64,000 nt of DNA, taken from contig CP137869.1 in NCBI GenBank assembly GCA_034406715.1, positions 1,178,001-1,242,000 of the forward strand, written 5' to 3'. This DNA is from Rhodotorula mucilaginosa (lineage: Eukaryota; Basidiomycota; Microbotryomycetes; Sporidiobolales; Sporidiobolaceae). The notes under the pieces were generated by a model. The model saw only the letters and a program-made list of their open reading frames with translations, was not told where the DNA came from and did no database searches. Within the stretch, counting starts at the first letter, position 1; each line of letters starts with the position of its first letter. Both the position numbers and the translations under genes were made by a program. Below are positions 1 through 11,530 of this stretch, piece by piece.

Positions 1-179
1 CCGTTTGCGCCGTTGATCGTGTTGAACGGCACATAGCCGGGACCTGCTCGGTGCGGGAGGGTCGAGCTCGTCGAGTACGACGGCATCATCGGCGGGCGGT
101 GATTTGGCGGCGCGAACCCGGCTCCTGGTCCTGCGTGCATACCATTCGGCGGTGGCAGAGGCGGATACGGTCCATTCAT
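1..179 (-). CDS. Partial proline-rich protein, N-terminal exon (runs off left edge)
   Basis: On the minus strand an ATG at 177-179 opens a frame without stops to the window edge, 59 codons. The peptide starts MNGPYPPLPPPNG and is rich in Pro, Gly, Met and Ser, the composition of a disordered N-terminus. Codons favour C in the third position like neighbouring real genes, which supports coding. No domain is visible and I do not recognise the family. It is divergent from the uS5m gene at 601, so the 420 bp between them probably serves both. The start could lie elsewhere if an upstream exon exists. Confidence 0.5.
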   Translation of the reverse strand, partial: MNGPYPPLPPPNGMHAGPGAGFAPPNHRPPMMPSYSTSSTLPHRAGPGYVPFNTINGAN

Positions 180-600
180 CTCTGACACTCCTTGACTCCG
201 TGACTCGGCCCGCGCGCCTCGGCCACTGCTCGAGATGTTTTAATAGTGGGGAGGCGGTGCCGTGCGAACTTGGCGAAGCAGGCCTCGGAGTCGGCGGCGA
301 CGGCTCCTTTTCGGGCGCCGACTTGTTGCGATTGCGCGGATCAGATCTGAGCAAGCTAGTGAGAGCCAGCAGCAGACTGCACGAGGTGCGAGCGAATGCC
401 GAGCATCGACAGGTGATCGACGTTCAAACTCGCAACCCGCGCGAGTCGCAAGTTCGGCTGCGCGCCCCACCCTAAAGCCTCCCCTCAGCCTTTTGCTTCC
501 GCGTGAGGCGCCGTTTGCAAAATTTTCTCTCTGCCTGGAACCGCTGCCCTGGTCCTGCTGTGCAGTCGACCGACTCAGCGAGCGCGAATCGAAGGCGAGT
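180..600. promoter_or_regulatory. Divergent intergenic region
   Basis: About 420 bp between the start of the leftward proline-rich gene and the rightward uS5m gene. Open frames here on both strands have no recognisable protein features. It presumably holds both promoters; I see no specific element. Confidence 0.4.
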
Positions 601-1823
601 ATGTCGCTCCGGACACTGGCATCGCAGCTGTGGGCTCGCACTTCCCTCACCGCCGTCCCGACCCGCGCGTTTGCGTCGTCGGCCTGCTCGTGTGCCGCTT
701 CGCCGCCTTCCGCCAACAACTCGTCGCCGCCGTCCGACTCGGTCACCGCACCGAGAGCGACCAAGGCTGCCCCGCCCGCTCGGCCACGGCAAGACCTCGC
801 TCGGAATGATGCCCGCTACCTCGCTTCGCTCGTTGGCTCGGACCTGTCGGCGTTCGATCCCGTGCTCGACGTCCACCCGGACAAGGCGAACCAGCATCTC
901 CCGCGGACCAAGCATGCCCACGCAGACGCGAGCGTGACCTGGTTCAACGACACTCCCGCCAACCGAGGGTACCAGCAACCGCGACCGCCGCCCGAGATGC
1001 TCGAGGGCCTCCCCGGCGAGGACGACGCCGTCGGTCACCTCGCCCAGTTGACCGACCTCTCGGCGGGAGAGATCCGCAACCTCTACCGGTTCCCGCTCGT
1101 CGTCAAGCGCGTCGTCACGATGAAGTCCAAGGGCAAGCAGCCGAGCCTGTACGCCCTCGTCGTCGTCGGGAACGGTCGCGGCCTCGTCGGCGTCGGCGAG
1201 GGCAAGGACGACGCCGCGCCCAAGGCGGTCCAGAAGGCGTTCAACCAGGCAGTCCGGTCGATGGACTATGTCGACCGGTACGAGGACCGGACCGTCTGGG
1301 GAACCATGCGATCGAACTTTGGTACTTGCAAGGTCGAGATGCGCTCCCGTCCTCCCGGTCCGTTGTCCCAGTTACCCCAGGACGTCGCAGGTCTACGAGT
1401 CCAGTGTTCAAGAGCTTACATGATAACGATTCTCCACAGGCTTCGGTCTCCGAGTGAACCCGCACATTCACCAGGTCGCCAAGGCGGCCGGCATCACCGA
1501 CCTCTCGGCCAAGGTGTACGGCTCGCGGAATCCCGTCCGAGTCATCAAACTCGCGGTCGCAATGCTCCATGGCGGCTCAAACCCAGTCGGTGCGTCCCCT
1601 CAGAGCAGCTTTCATTGCGTTCACCTGCCTTCCGTTCCTGCGTATGGTGGCTGTTCTGGAATCACCACTGACGCCACGCCACCCTCCTTTGCCGCGCGTC
1701 ACAGACATGGGTGGATTTGGCAAGGAAAAGGGACAGCGAAGGAACAAGAAGACGACTGGAATGGAGACGGCCGAGGCGATCGGTCGGGCACGAGGACGTC
1801 GCGCCGTCGATGTTTCGGCGTGA
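601..1823 (+). CDS. MRPS5: Mitochondrial small-subunit ribosomal protein uS5m
   Basis: Three exons, 601-1357, 1440-1589 and 1705-1823, give 341 aa. The protein belongs to the S5 family, part of the decoding-site region of the mitochondrial 30S-like subunit. The first ~35 residues (MSLRTLASQLWARTS) are Arg/Ser/Ala-rich with no acidic residues, as expected for a mitochondrial presequence. The N-terminal S5 dsRNA-binding domain is seen as GNGRGLVGVGEGKDDA around residue 195; the C-terminal S5 domain reads FGLRVNPHIHQVAKAAGI and AKVYGSRNP and is joined correctly only if both introns are removed. Introns are GT-AG (donors gtccgt and gtgcgt). Extra N- and C-terminal sequence compared with bacterial S5 is usual for fungal homologues. 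Confidence 0.9.
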
Positions 1824-2032
1824 AACATCCGAGCAAGTCTCAGCAAAGACGGTGTTTCCGGAGTGCAGTTGGGCGCAAACTCGCATATATCCTGTATTGC
1901 ATACTTTCTTTTCGTTGCTTCCAGGCCTGCGTCAGGAGCGTGCTGCGGTAGCGGCGATTGCGTCCGAGTCAGTCCGCCGAGTCTCTTTCCCTTCGCTCAA
2001 CATACAGTACCGCTTTCGCCTCTTTGTTCGGC

Positions 2033-4325
2033 ATGGCTTCCAAGGGATCGTTGAAGCAGACGCGAGTGGTCGTGCCTGCTCCTACGACCGTGTACGTCCA
2101 CACAGCTCGGGGAGAACGAGGTTGCCCATGTGCCCCACTATCACCCTGACAACAAGACGTTCGTCACTCGAGACATGCGACAGAGTGACTGATCCAGCGC
2201 TCACACAGTCGTGGTCAAGGTACCAAGCTCTACGCGACTCCTTCGGGCCACGCGATCGCCTACGGTGCCGGCCGCACCGCCGTCATCCGTTCGATCGGAG
2301 GACCGGATGCTCCGCCGTCCGCTGCGACCAGCGAGCCGCTCTTGTTCACGCACGCTCAACCGGTCACGGTCGTCCGCCCCTTGAGCGAGTACTACGCCGC
2401 GAGTGGAGACGCTGCTGGTAACGTCAAAGTATGGGACACGGCATCGGGCAACTATTCGCTCAAACTCGAGGCGAAACCGATCGCGCGCATCAACGACATC
2501 GCCGTCGATGGAGAAGGGCAGAGGATCATCGTCGTCGGGGAAGGCAAGAGCGCGTTCGGCGCGTCGTTCAGCCTCAGTACCGGCTCGTCCATCGGCGAGA
2601 TATCCGGGCACTCGAAAGTGGTCAACGCCGTCGCGATGCGGCCTGGCCGACCCTTCAAGGCAGTGTGAGTGCCTTTGTGTGACTCTGGAGGATCCCGGTT
2701 TTGAAGGGATTTCCTGACGCAGTCTGGGACCCCGACAGAACGGGCTCGGACGACTTCTCCGTCTGCTTGCTCAACGGCGTCCCATTCAAGTACGGATCAA
2801 CGACGCGGCGCCACACTCGTTTCGTACAGTCGCTCGCTTACGCTCCGGACGGCTCGGTCTTTGCGTCTGCTGGGTCAGACGGCCAGGTCTTTTTGTACGA
2901 CGGAACCACCGCCGAAGACAAGGGCGCGTTCAGTGACTCTGGCGCGGCCACCGCCCACGACAAGGGCGTCTTTGCCGTTTCGTTCAGTCGGGACGGCAAG
3001 AAGATCGCGACTAGCTCGGCGGACAAGTCTGTCAAGCTGTGGGATGTCGAGTCGCGGAAAATCGTCCAGACGTGGACCTTTGACGGCGACGAGGTCTTGC
3101 AGCAGCAGGTGGTACGTGCTCGTCTCCGTTCCGGCTTCTCACATCATCTGGGATTCACTGAAAATGAGACCGCTGACGTGCCGGCGTGCAGGGCAACACT
3201 TTCGCCGGCGAAGAGCTCGTCTCGCTCTCGTTCAGCGGCGACCTCAACATCCTCGACGTCCGTTCCTCGTCGCCGTCTCGCACTCTGTACGGTCACCAAA
3301 ACCCAATCACTGCCCTTTCGACCTCCCAACCCAACTATGACACCTTCTTCTCGGGGGATTCGGCCGGCCGGGTCCTGGCTACGTCGGCAGAAGACGGGCT
3401 TCCGAAACCGGTCCAGGGGACTGGACACAAGGGTTTGGTGGTGGATATCGTTCCGACGCGGACTGGACAATTCGTTTCGGCCGCGTACGACGACACGGTC
3501 AAGACCATCTCGAGAGAGTCTGGCTTTTCGTGCGTTTCCACCGTTTTCGTTTCTTGAGCGAGACGAAATCGACGGTACTACAAGTCTCGAAGCATTCAGC
3601 ATCTAATCTCGTCTGTTGTGCAGCTCGTCTGTGGTCTCGGCTAGCGCCCAGCCGCGTTCGCTCGCATCGGCCGCGCCCACTCCGGACGTCCTTGCCCTCG
3701 CCACGACAGCCGACGCGCAGCTCGTCTCCGCCGATGGCACCCAGCTCCTCTCCTCGCTGCCCCTCCCTTCTTCTTCCGGAAGCCCAACCTGCATCGCCGT
3801 CTCGCCGTCGGGCAACCTCGCCGCCGTCGGCACCGACGATTCCAAAGTCTTCCTGTTCGATCTTTTGACGACGACAAACTCGAAGAAGAACGAGTTGAGG
3901 CACTCGATCGAGTTGAGGGCGCAGCCGACGGCGTTGGCGTTCCCGCCTGAGGAAGGAGGAGCCGGAGTGGTTGCGATTGGGTTGGCGACTGGCAAGGTAC
4001 CCCTGTACAGCGTCGAGAGTGGCGAGATTGTCAACGCTCGGTGCGTTTGTTCGGGGGTTTCCCGCCCCTTCCGTGTGACCTGCCTTCTTACAACCGGAAA
4101 CTAACCCGCGTCTTTGGTGGGCCTTTTCTTTCCGCCCCCGAACCTGGAACGCATCGCAGCTGGTCCGACATCTCTGCCCGAGTCACCTCGCTCGCCTTCT
4201 CCCCCTCGGGTTCGCACCTCGCCGCTTCTTCGCTCGACGAATCGATCCGGATCTACAGCGTCAAGAGCCCTTCTACCATCCTCTCACTCAAGAACTTGTG
4301 CGTTTTTTCCCACTTGGCCTTCTTG

Positions 4326-4362
<37 letters not shown>

Positions 4363-4537
4363 TCTGGTCGTTTCCCGCACACGCACACCGTTTGTCAACT
4401 GTGGGCTGATACACGATTTTGCTTATTACAGGCACCGTGGAGGCGCCAACAAGGTCGTGTGGGCGGGAGAGGACCAGGTCGTCAGCGCTGGCGCGGACGG
4501 CATGATCCGCACCCTGCAGGTCAAGACGACCGCGTAG
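2033..4537 (+). CDS. AIP1: Actin-interacting protein 1 (WD40 protein)
   Basis: Seven exons, 2033-2091, 2209-2664, 2739-3111, 3192-3529, 3624-4040, 4160-4297 and 4432-4537, give 628 aa, close to the ~600 aa usual for Aip1. Aip1 helps cofilin disassemble actin filaments at cortical actin patches. WD40 signatures recur, for example VKVWDTASGNY, KSVKLWDVESRK and ESIRIYSVKSP, and the order matches two seven-bladed propellers. The block VTGSDDFSVCLLNG with VPFKYGSTTRRHTRFVQSL is typical of Aip1 orthologues. All six introns are GT-AG and every junction keeps phase. The last intron contains a long CT run. The gene converges on COQ9, 99 bp between stops. Confidence 0.93.
4329..4359. repeat. (CT)n microsatellite inside AIP1 intron 6
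   Basis: About 15 uninterrupted CT units lie between the donor at 4298 and the acceptor at 4431. It extends the pyrimidine-rich part of the intron and is a probable length-variable site. Confidence 0.9.
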
Positions 4538-4636
4538 AGATGCGGTCATGGACACTCGAAATCGATATACCTTTCCCCCGAGAGAGCCCAGACTCGGGAC
4601 CGATAGATGCATTGCTTTCGTGATGAAGGGAGCTAA

Positions 4637-5654
4637 TCATGCCGCGAGACTGCGCCCGATCCCGCGCCAGCTCTTGACGACCCAGTCTGCAAACAGTCCC
4701 GCATTGTCCAGCTCCTTCCCGATCCGACCGGTCCCTTCCAACAGCTGACGAGAGTATGCGATCGCGGCTTGGACGCGTTCTTCCGAAGACGACGCTGTTG
4801 TTGCGGCTGCTGATGAGGAAGGTGCGAGGAGTGATAGTTCGGAGAGGGCGTAGACGGTTCCGAGTCGGAGACGGAGCGAGTACCAGTCGGTCTGTGCGTG
4901 GAGAGAAGATTTGTCGCTGTCAGAAAATGCGTTGTTCTGTCTCAAGGTGGAGGGAAGGAACGCAGGAGAGGCAGGGGCTTTTTTTCCCCGAACGCACGCC
5001 TTGGGCTTGACTGCCGCTTGCTTTCGCGAGGTCGTGCGCGATCTCGGCGACGTGAGAGAGGTGGCCGGTGATGTGCGGGACGGGCAGGGCGGCCGAGAGG
5101 TCCGAGAGATAGGTCGATGTCGGCGCGTTCAACAGGGCGAGAGCCTGAGGTGCGGAGACGAGTCAGTGGCCTTCTCTCGATGTAGGCAGACTGTAATGCA
5201 CCTGTGGCAACTTGTCGAGCAAGTCTTGGTTGTACTTGAGCCTGGCCTCGATGCCAAGCCTGTAGGCCGCTTCCCCCTGGAGTCGACTCTGGCTGACCAC
5301 GTCGACCATGTCCTGTCGCCCCTGCACGAGCCACTCTTTGACCAACGCGCGTGCAGGCCCGGTCCTCTCCCTCCCCCTGCGGGCGGTCCCCTGTCCGCGG
5401 GCGAGGGCGACGAGTTGTTGCTTCGAGAGGGACTGCTTGCCGCCGTTTCCGAGGACGACGAGCCCCTTGAGGGAGAAGGCGCCCGGTTGGGCTGGTTCAC
5501 GCGCAGGCGGGGACGGGTACAGGGCGTGGAGGGTGTGCTCGGTGAGGGTCGGGTCACGGTGGAGGAAGGCGTCGGCGGTGAAGCCGTGCTGGCGGACGTG
5601 CGGGAGGGCGGCGCGGGCGAGCTGGCGCGTCAAGGCGACTCCGGTGGTAGCCAT
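4637..5654 (-). CDS. COQ9: Ubiquinone biosynthesis protein Coq9
   Basis: Minus-strand exons 5202-5654, 4998-5144 and 4637-4891 give 284 aa. Coq9 is a mitochondrial lipid-binding protein that assists the Coq7 hydroxylase in coenzyme Q synthesis. Support comes from the family C-terminal half: NQDLLDKLPQALALLNAPTS followed by ITGHLSHVAEIAHDLAK and the signature TDWYSLRLRLGTVYALSEL. The N-terminus has a helical segment RAALPHVRQHGFTADAF that fits the TetR-like N-terminal fold of the family. The presequence is short and weak. Splice junctions are all GT-AG and in phase. The gene is head-to-head with the FAD oxidoreductase gene, only 175 bp apart. Confidence 0.85.
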
Positions 5655-5829
5655 GCTGCAGTCTCCAGTACAGTCCTCTGCTTAGACTGTGCACCAAGTC
5701 CGAGTTGCTCGAGTTGCTCGTGATCGGCGTGTTGCTTCTGCTTCCGCGTGAGAGTCCGATGATGCGTCTCTGTAGACTCTTCTCTTGCTGTCTTTGTACA
5801 GCAGATAGCGTACTGCTGATTAGGCGCAG
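5655..5829. promoter_or_regulatory. Compact bidirectional promoter between COQ9 and the FAD oxidoreductase gene
   Basis: Only 175 bp separate the two start codons on opposite strands, so both transcription starts must lie within it or within the 5' exons. Both genes encode redox or mitochondria-linked functions; co-regulation is an inference. No specific binding site was identified. Confidence 0.5.
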
Positions 5830-8159
5830 ATGGCGATTAGAGACCGGCCACTCAGGGTCGCTATCGTCGGAACAGGGTCAGTCTCCACCCCTCTCTCTCC
5901 GATTCACAGCTGCACCTACTGACACCGTTGCTCCACTCTAGCCTCGCCGGCCTGTCGACAGCCTACTTGCTCTCAGACTGTAAAGCATCAGACGCTGCAG
6001 GCCGGCCACTAAAAGTCGAGGTCCACTTGCTCGATCGAGTGTGTCCACTATTCCTCTCTCTCCGTCTGCGGCGGCACCCCTCCGCTGACAATGTGAGGAG
6101 CTTCCTCCTGCAGAGCGACTCGCTTGGAATGGACACGGCGTCACTCTCGATCAAATCAGACACCGACGAGACGTTCAGAGTCGACGTACCGATGCGATCT
6201 ATCAACGGAGGTGAGGAGTCTGCGCTTTTCCCCCCAAATCCTCTAGGCTAACTCGCGCGAACCTCACCCCCCTTTTGTGCTCGCGCAGGCTCTCACGGAA
6301 GAGTTCGAAAGCTATACCAGCATCTCGGCGTGCCCCTCGTCCGATCCGACTTTTCCTACTCGTTCTCGCGCCTTGCAGCCCCGTCTTCTTCCTCGCCTCT
6401 GCGACCACCACCGCCCCCGCCGTCTCGCCCCGATGCCGACACTTCCGACGAAGAAGAAGCGGAGGAGGCAGACGAGCTGTCAACGCCTCCCCCGGCCTAC
6501 TCGGAAGCGACCGAGTCGTCGAGGCCGCCTTCCCCGGGCGCAGATTCCGACTCTGCCTCTGATCCGAAACTTGCAATCCCCGCGCGACCTTGTCAGACGA
6601 CCTCCCTGCTGTACCAAGGTGCCTCGGGGCTGCGCTGGCCTCCTCTGTCCCTCCCTTCTCACTTCCACTCTGCATCAACATCCCTCGGCGAAAAGGTCGC
6701 CTACGTCGCCGAGACGGCGTGCCTCGCCCTCTCGTACCTGTACCTCCTCGCCCTCGCCTTTTTCTACGTCTCGCTCGGACTCTCCCGACCCCCTTCGACG
6801 ACGACGAGGAGGCACCAGTCCCGCACCTCCTCCTCCTTTGAGCGGTTCGGAATCGCCAACGTGGCGGCGGTGCCGCTACAAGAGTTTTGCGAGAAGCACA
6901 GGGTCCCGCGGCAGATGGTTGACAAGGTGTTGATCCCGCTCATGGCGGCGGTAGCGACGATTGGAGTGGACCAGGCGCGGAGAATGCCGACTGGTGAAGT
7001 CCTCGGTGCGTAAAGGCGCCTTCCTCCTCTTGAGAATCTATCGACGGTGCTCACCTCGCCTGACACTTTGACCTGATTCTCTCCACGATGTTGCACATCG
7101 CTGCGCACAGACTACATCGTCGACACGTTCGCTCACTCTCACTACGTCACCGACCCCTCCGTCGGGGTGCGCGGCATTGTCCGCCGCCTGGTCGCCCCCA
7201 TCCCCCCGGCGCAGATCCACCTCGGGATCGAGATCACTCGCATCGAAGCCCTCGTCGCACAACCGGACGCGGCTTACCGGATTCATTACCGCTGCCAAGA
7301 GTCGGGCACTTCGGAGCAAGTCGGACTTCGCTCGCTCGAGGTCGATCACGTCGTGTTTGCCACTCAAGCGGATCAGGCAGCACGGCTTCTCTCCACGCTG
7401 GGTTCCTCCGGCTCGACAACGACAACGGCGACGGAAGAGGCAGAAGACTCGCTTACAGTGGAGGCGATCGAAGCGCTGCACACGTTCACCTACGTGCGCA
7501 CCCTGGTCGTCACGCACCGAGATCAGTCGGTCCTACCCGTCGACGACGAGGATCGGCGCGACCTGAACCTCGCCGTGTTTGAGGAGCCAGAGTCGTTCTC
7601 GGCCAGCGGGTCTTCGTCCATGGTAGAGCAGCAGCACTGGGACGAATCGCTCGACTATCTCCCGCCTTCTTCGGTACAGACGACGCACATCATCTCGCCT
7701 ATCCGGCGGCGGGCTCACCATCCTCACTCGACTGCGGCCTCGAAAGCGAACGCTCCCCCCGCTCCCACTGCCGCCGTCCTGCAGACGACGAACCCGATCG
7801 TCCCGATCGACGCGAAGCACATTCTCTCGTCGACGTGGTTCTCGCGCGCGTTCGCGACCGCCGAATCGCAAGCCATCCTTGGCCGATTCCTCCTCCTCCC
7901 GTCGTCGACTCCCTCCCCCTCCCCATCAACCTCCTCCTCATCCACCCCTTCTTCCTCTTCATCATCGCTTCAAGGTCGAGCTCTCGGTTACCCAACGACG
8001 TCCAGCTCTACCACCACTACCGGGGGCATCTGGTTCGTCGGCTCGTACGTCGCGACCGGGTTCCCGCTCCTGGAGGGGTGCGTCAGCAGCGCCGAGAACG
8101 TTGTCCGCGCCTTGGTGCGGCAAGAACGGGCCACCTTTGACGGCCCGTGGCTCTTTTAA
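5830..8159 (+). CDS. FAD-dependent amine-oxidase-like oxidoreductase, membrane-associated
   Basis: Five exons, 5830-5876, 5942-6038, 6114-6210, 6289-7005 and 7111-8159, give 668 aa. The N-terminus VAIVGTGLAGLSTAYLL is a dinucleotide-binding motif GxGxxG that is created only by removing intron 1 inside the motif. Downstream, FRVDVPMRSINGGSHGRVRK, LGVPLVRSDFSYSFSR and VDKVLIPLMAAVATIGV follow the order of the flavin amine oxidoreductase family that resembles proteins annotated as NAD(P)-binding amine oxidases. Residues ~150-210 are an acidic and Pro/Ser-rich insertion, followed by a hydrophobic segment (ALSYLYLLALAFFYVSLGL) that may anchor the protein. A Ser-rich stretch lies near the C-terminus. 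Substrate is unknown. Divergent from COQ9. Confidence 0.75.
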
Positions 8160-8430
8160 AACGGCAAAGTCTTAGAACCAAGAGTAACTAGGTGTAGAAG
8201 TATACAGGGAGCAAGATGTGTAGATCAATCAGAGTCTGTTTGTAGAACTTGCGATGAATACTTAGCTCATCAACGTGCATCCTATAGACCCTTCCTAGCT
8301 CTGCAACACTGCTCTGGAGCGCGAAGAAGCACCGGTATCTTTTGCTTGCGGATTTAAGACCAGTTGAAAGAGAGAAAGTGCGCTGGTTTCCGTTCCCAAG
8401 ACGCATTTCGTGACAACGTGTTATTTTGCC

Positions 8431-11400
8431 CTATTTGGTGCCCGCCAATGCTGCATCTGCACTCCTCGAGCTCGGCAATCCGCCCGCGCTCCGTTCCGGA
8501 CCTGCACCGGCGCCGGAGACTCCTTCTTGCTGCATCGTTGGACCCGCCGAGCGAGGACCTCCAACGACTCCGCCGCCGCCCGAGCCCGAGCCATTGGTCG
8601 TCGTCATGGTCGGCAAGGGCCCAGGCCGCAACGACGCCGGGCTGACTGCGACGCTCAGATCGGGTTTGCCGAGACTGCCGGGATGTCCAGGAGTGGGGAT
8701 CGGGGTGTTGGTGGTGCTCGTGCTCTGCGGCGTGCTGGCGCTAGAATCCCCTGCCCCTGCCGCCGACGCCGCATAAGGATGAACGGGGGGCGCCAACGAG
8801 GTCGAACTTGAAATCGGACTTGTCAAGGTCGTCAGGGATGGGACGGAACCGCTCGAGCCGCTTGTATTCGAAGTGGGGACGGTCGGAGTGGCCGGTGTAC
8901 TCGGCGCCGTCGTCGCGCCGTCCGTCGGAGGGTGGCCTGTTCCAGTCGTCGACGATGAAGAAGCAGAAGCCGCGACCGCCGTCTTGTTCGCCCGACCGCA
9001 GAACCAACTCGGCAACCAACCACGACCGCCGTCCTCCTTGATCGCATAACTCCAGTGATTGTACCGCTTCAAGATCCGCAACGGCTGCCCCTTCCGTACC
9101 TCGAGCTCGCCCGATCCGCGCGGGGAATAGTCCATCAAGGCGACGCCGGGGGTCGAGACTGACACGACCAGAGAAGGCGGGATCGGGACGGACGCGGCGT
9201 TGCCGTGGGCCGAAGAATCCCCTGCTGCATCCGCGGGGAGAAGCGACAAGGGCGGGACTGAAGTCTCGAGCAAGCACCCTGCCGGTACCCAGGCCGACTT
9301 TCGCGCTGGCCGGTGCCGATCCGGGTTCGGTGAGGTAGCAGAAGTCGTCGGAGCTTGATCGCGGTGAACGACCCACCACCCTTTCGTCTTGGAGAGGATG
9401 ACGAACGCTACAGCGGAGAAGTGGAGCGTCAGTTACGGCAATCAACATCACCGTGGTTCCCGAAAGGCTCACTATCGCCAACAGCCACGTCGAATTCGTC
9501 CCTAGAGGATAGAAAGCGCGATCAGTTACCAACCACGCACTCACTCACCCGCCGGGAGGGAGAGAGAACCAAAACTTACTCCCGCTCGGCAAGATACGGA
9601 TAGATCGCAATGCAGTAGCCTTGATTGGCACTCTTGGCCGCGCGGTCGTCGCGTCGGTCTCCCTCGACCGCGTCACCTTCCTCGCCTCCTCCCGATTTAG
9701 CAACCGGCAACAAGACCGGCGGGTGATGCAACCTCGTCGGTCGCGCGTTTGGCGCCAACCCGTTTGCGGGAGGTGTGGTCGCCGCCGCCGCCGCTGCTTG
9801 CCCCGAGGGTGCAGCCGACCCGTCCCGATTGACGCCCATCAAGCTGCGCTCGACTCCATCCCCGATCCCAGGCGGACGCTTGTCCCGCCTCGCGGCATGT
9901 TTCGCACTCGCGACGGCGATCGGACTCTTGATGTCCTTGATGTGACGCAGCATAAAGACGGGGTTGTCATTCGACTCTTTGAGTTTCTGGAAGAGCAAGA
10001 GGGGCTTCTCGTCGTACGCCAGACACCGTTCCGTGTTGCCGTAGCAAATGAAGAGCGCGTAGAGCCGCCAGTCGTCGTTGATCTTGTACTTTTTGAGCGC
10101 GGCGGGGAGGACCTTGTAGCACGGGTCCTCGACCGTGACACGGAAGGATCGGTATGGGTTGTCGGCGGTGCTCGAACCGGCGGCGCTCGCGGCCCCGGTC
10201 GACACCTCGCGCTGCCGACGATCGCCACCGCCGCCACCACTCGCGGGGGAGAGACCGGACACAGCTCCCGGTGCATCGTGCGGGCTCGAGTTGATACGAG
10301 CGGAAGAGGGCATTAGGGACGATCCGGTCGCGGCGTTGTTGGCCGAAGATGAGACGGGGGCGCCGTTCGCCGCTGCGGCTGAATCGGGCGGGACGAGCAT
10401 CTGCGCGGTCGGGGTCGTCGGCGTCGAGACTCCGTTGATGCTGATCTCGGCGGGGTGCAGGTGATGGTGGTGGTCGTTTGCGACCTGCCCTTGTTGATGC
10501 GGCAGCTGCTGATACGGGAGCGCGAAACCTTGTTGATGTTGTGGTTGTTGTTGGTGTTGGTGCATGTTGCCGCCCTGTCGCGGGGAATCAACCACCGGAC
10601 TGTTGGGAGAGTCTGGGAGATGCGGATGAGAAGAAGGCGGGATCGCGAGCGAGGAAGAAATGTTGACCGGAGGAGGGTTGCGAGGTCGAGACGGCGTCGA
10701 GGACGAGCGCGACAGCGTCGAGGCGTTCGAGAGCGGGTGCGCGAACGAAGCCGAGGTCGGCGAGCGCATGTTAGGTCGAGGCTGTCCCTGCGGGGGAGGC
10801 AGGCGTCAGGCAGGAACACGGAATGTGAGCTTGCAGAATTGAACCCACCTTGACACCGAGATTGGCTCGCGCCAAGTTGAGGCTCTCGTCCCGGAGGGAG
10901 TTCAGCGCCGAATGCAGATTGAGCACTTCGTATTCGAGCAAGCGGATACGGTCATCTGTCGTCACGGCAGAATTGTTTAGAACCTCGGGACAAAGGAGGA
11001 GGATCGCCAGAGGGACGTCGCACCTCGCTCTCCGAGTAGGTTGATGACTTGCTGCGTATGCAGTTGTACGTCGGTCGTAAAGTCCTCGGCTGCCCTCACG
11101 AGAGTACGCAGAAAGTCAGCGATCTCCCCACTCGGAAATGACAAGAGCCCCCGACTCGGGGGACCATGGCTAGAAACGCACACGGCGGGACATAGTGGCC
11201 TTCCTCTATGGGAATATTCTGCGCGACTTTGAGGTCGTACACGGTCTTGAGGATGGCGAGTCGCTGGCCGACGGAATGGACGCCGACGTCTTTCAGTGCG
11301 GCGTGGTCGAGATGGACGAGGACGTCGCCCGTGATGCCGTGCTCTGCGCGGACCGGGGTCAGTATCCCACGCCCTTCCGAGTTGATCTAGTGCTGGTGGA

Positions 11401-11530
11401 ACGGACCGTGCAGCTGCTCGTGATAGTGAGGGTAGCCGAGGTCAGTCCACAGTTGATGGACGCCGTCCGCGTCGAGCGAGAGCAGGTCCGTGGCGTAGGG
11501 GGCATCGCCCTTGCCCTGCAAATCAAGCAT
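8431..11530 (-). CDS. Ste50/Ubc2-type MAPK adaptor: SAM, RA and two SH3 domains
   Basis: Minus-strand exons 11407-11530, 11184-11343, 11024-11130, 10849-10955, 9580-10787, 9473-9501 (29 nt) and 8431-9407 give 903 aa. A SAM domain (residues ~15-80) contains VHQLWTDLGYPHYHEQLHEH and SVGQRLAILKTVYDLK. A short coiled coil follows (LLEYEVLNLHSALNSLRDE). A Ras-association domain at ~376-462 reads YRSFRVTVEDPCYKVLPAAL. Two SH3 domains follow at ~555-625 (IAIYPYLAEREDEF, GWWVV) and ~666-717 (VALMDYSPRGSGELEV, GWLPSWF). Ste50/Ubc2 adaptors tether the MAPKKK Ste11 in pheromone and stress signalling. The first SH3 is readable only when the 29-nt exon is included. Start at 11530 is tentative; an upstream exon is possible. 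One acceptor (11131) is a plain GAG. Confidence 0.85.

Noticed and set aside
11131-11183. Ste50/Ubc2 intron with a GAG acceptor considered as a possible error
   Set aside because: It still ends in AG, keeps phase and joins the protein sensibly, so it was accepted as ordinary GT-AG.
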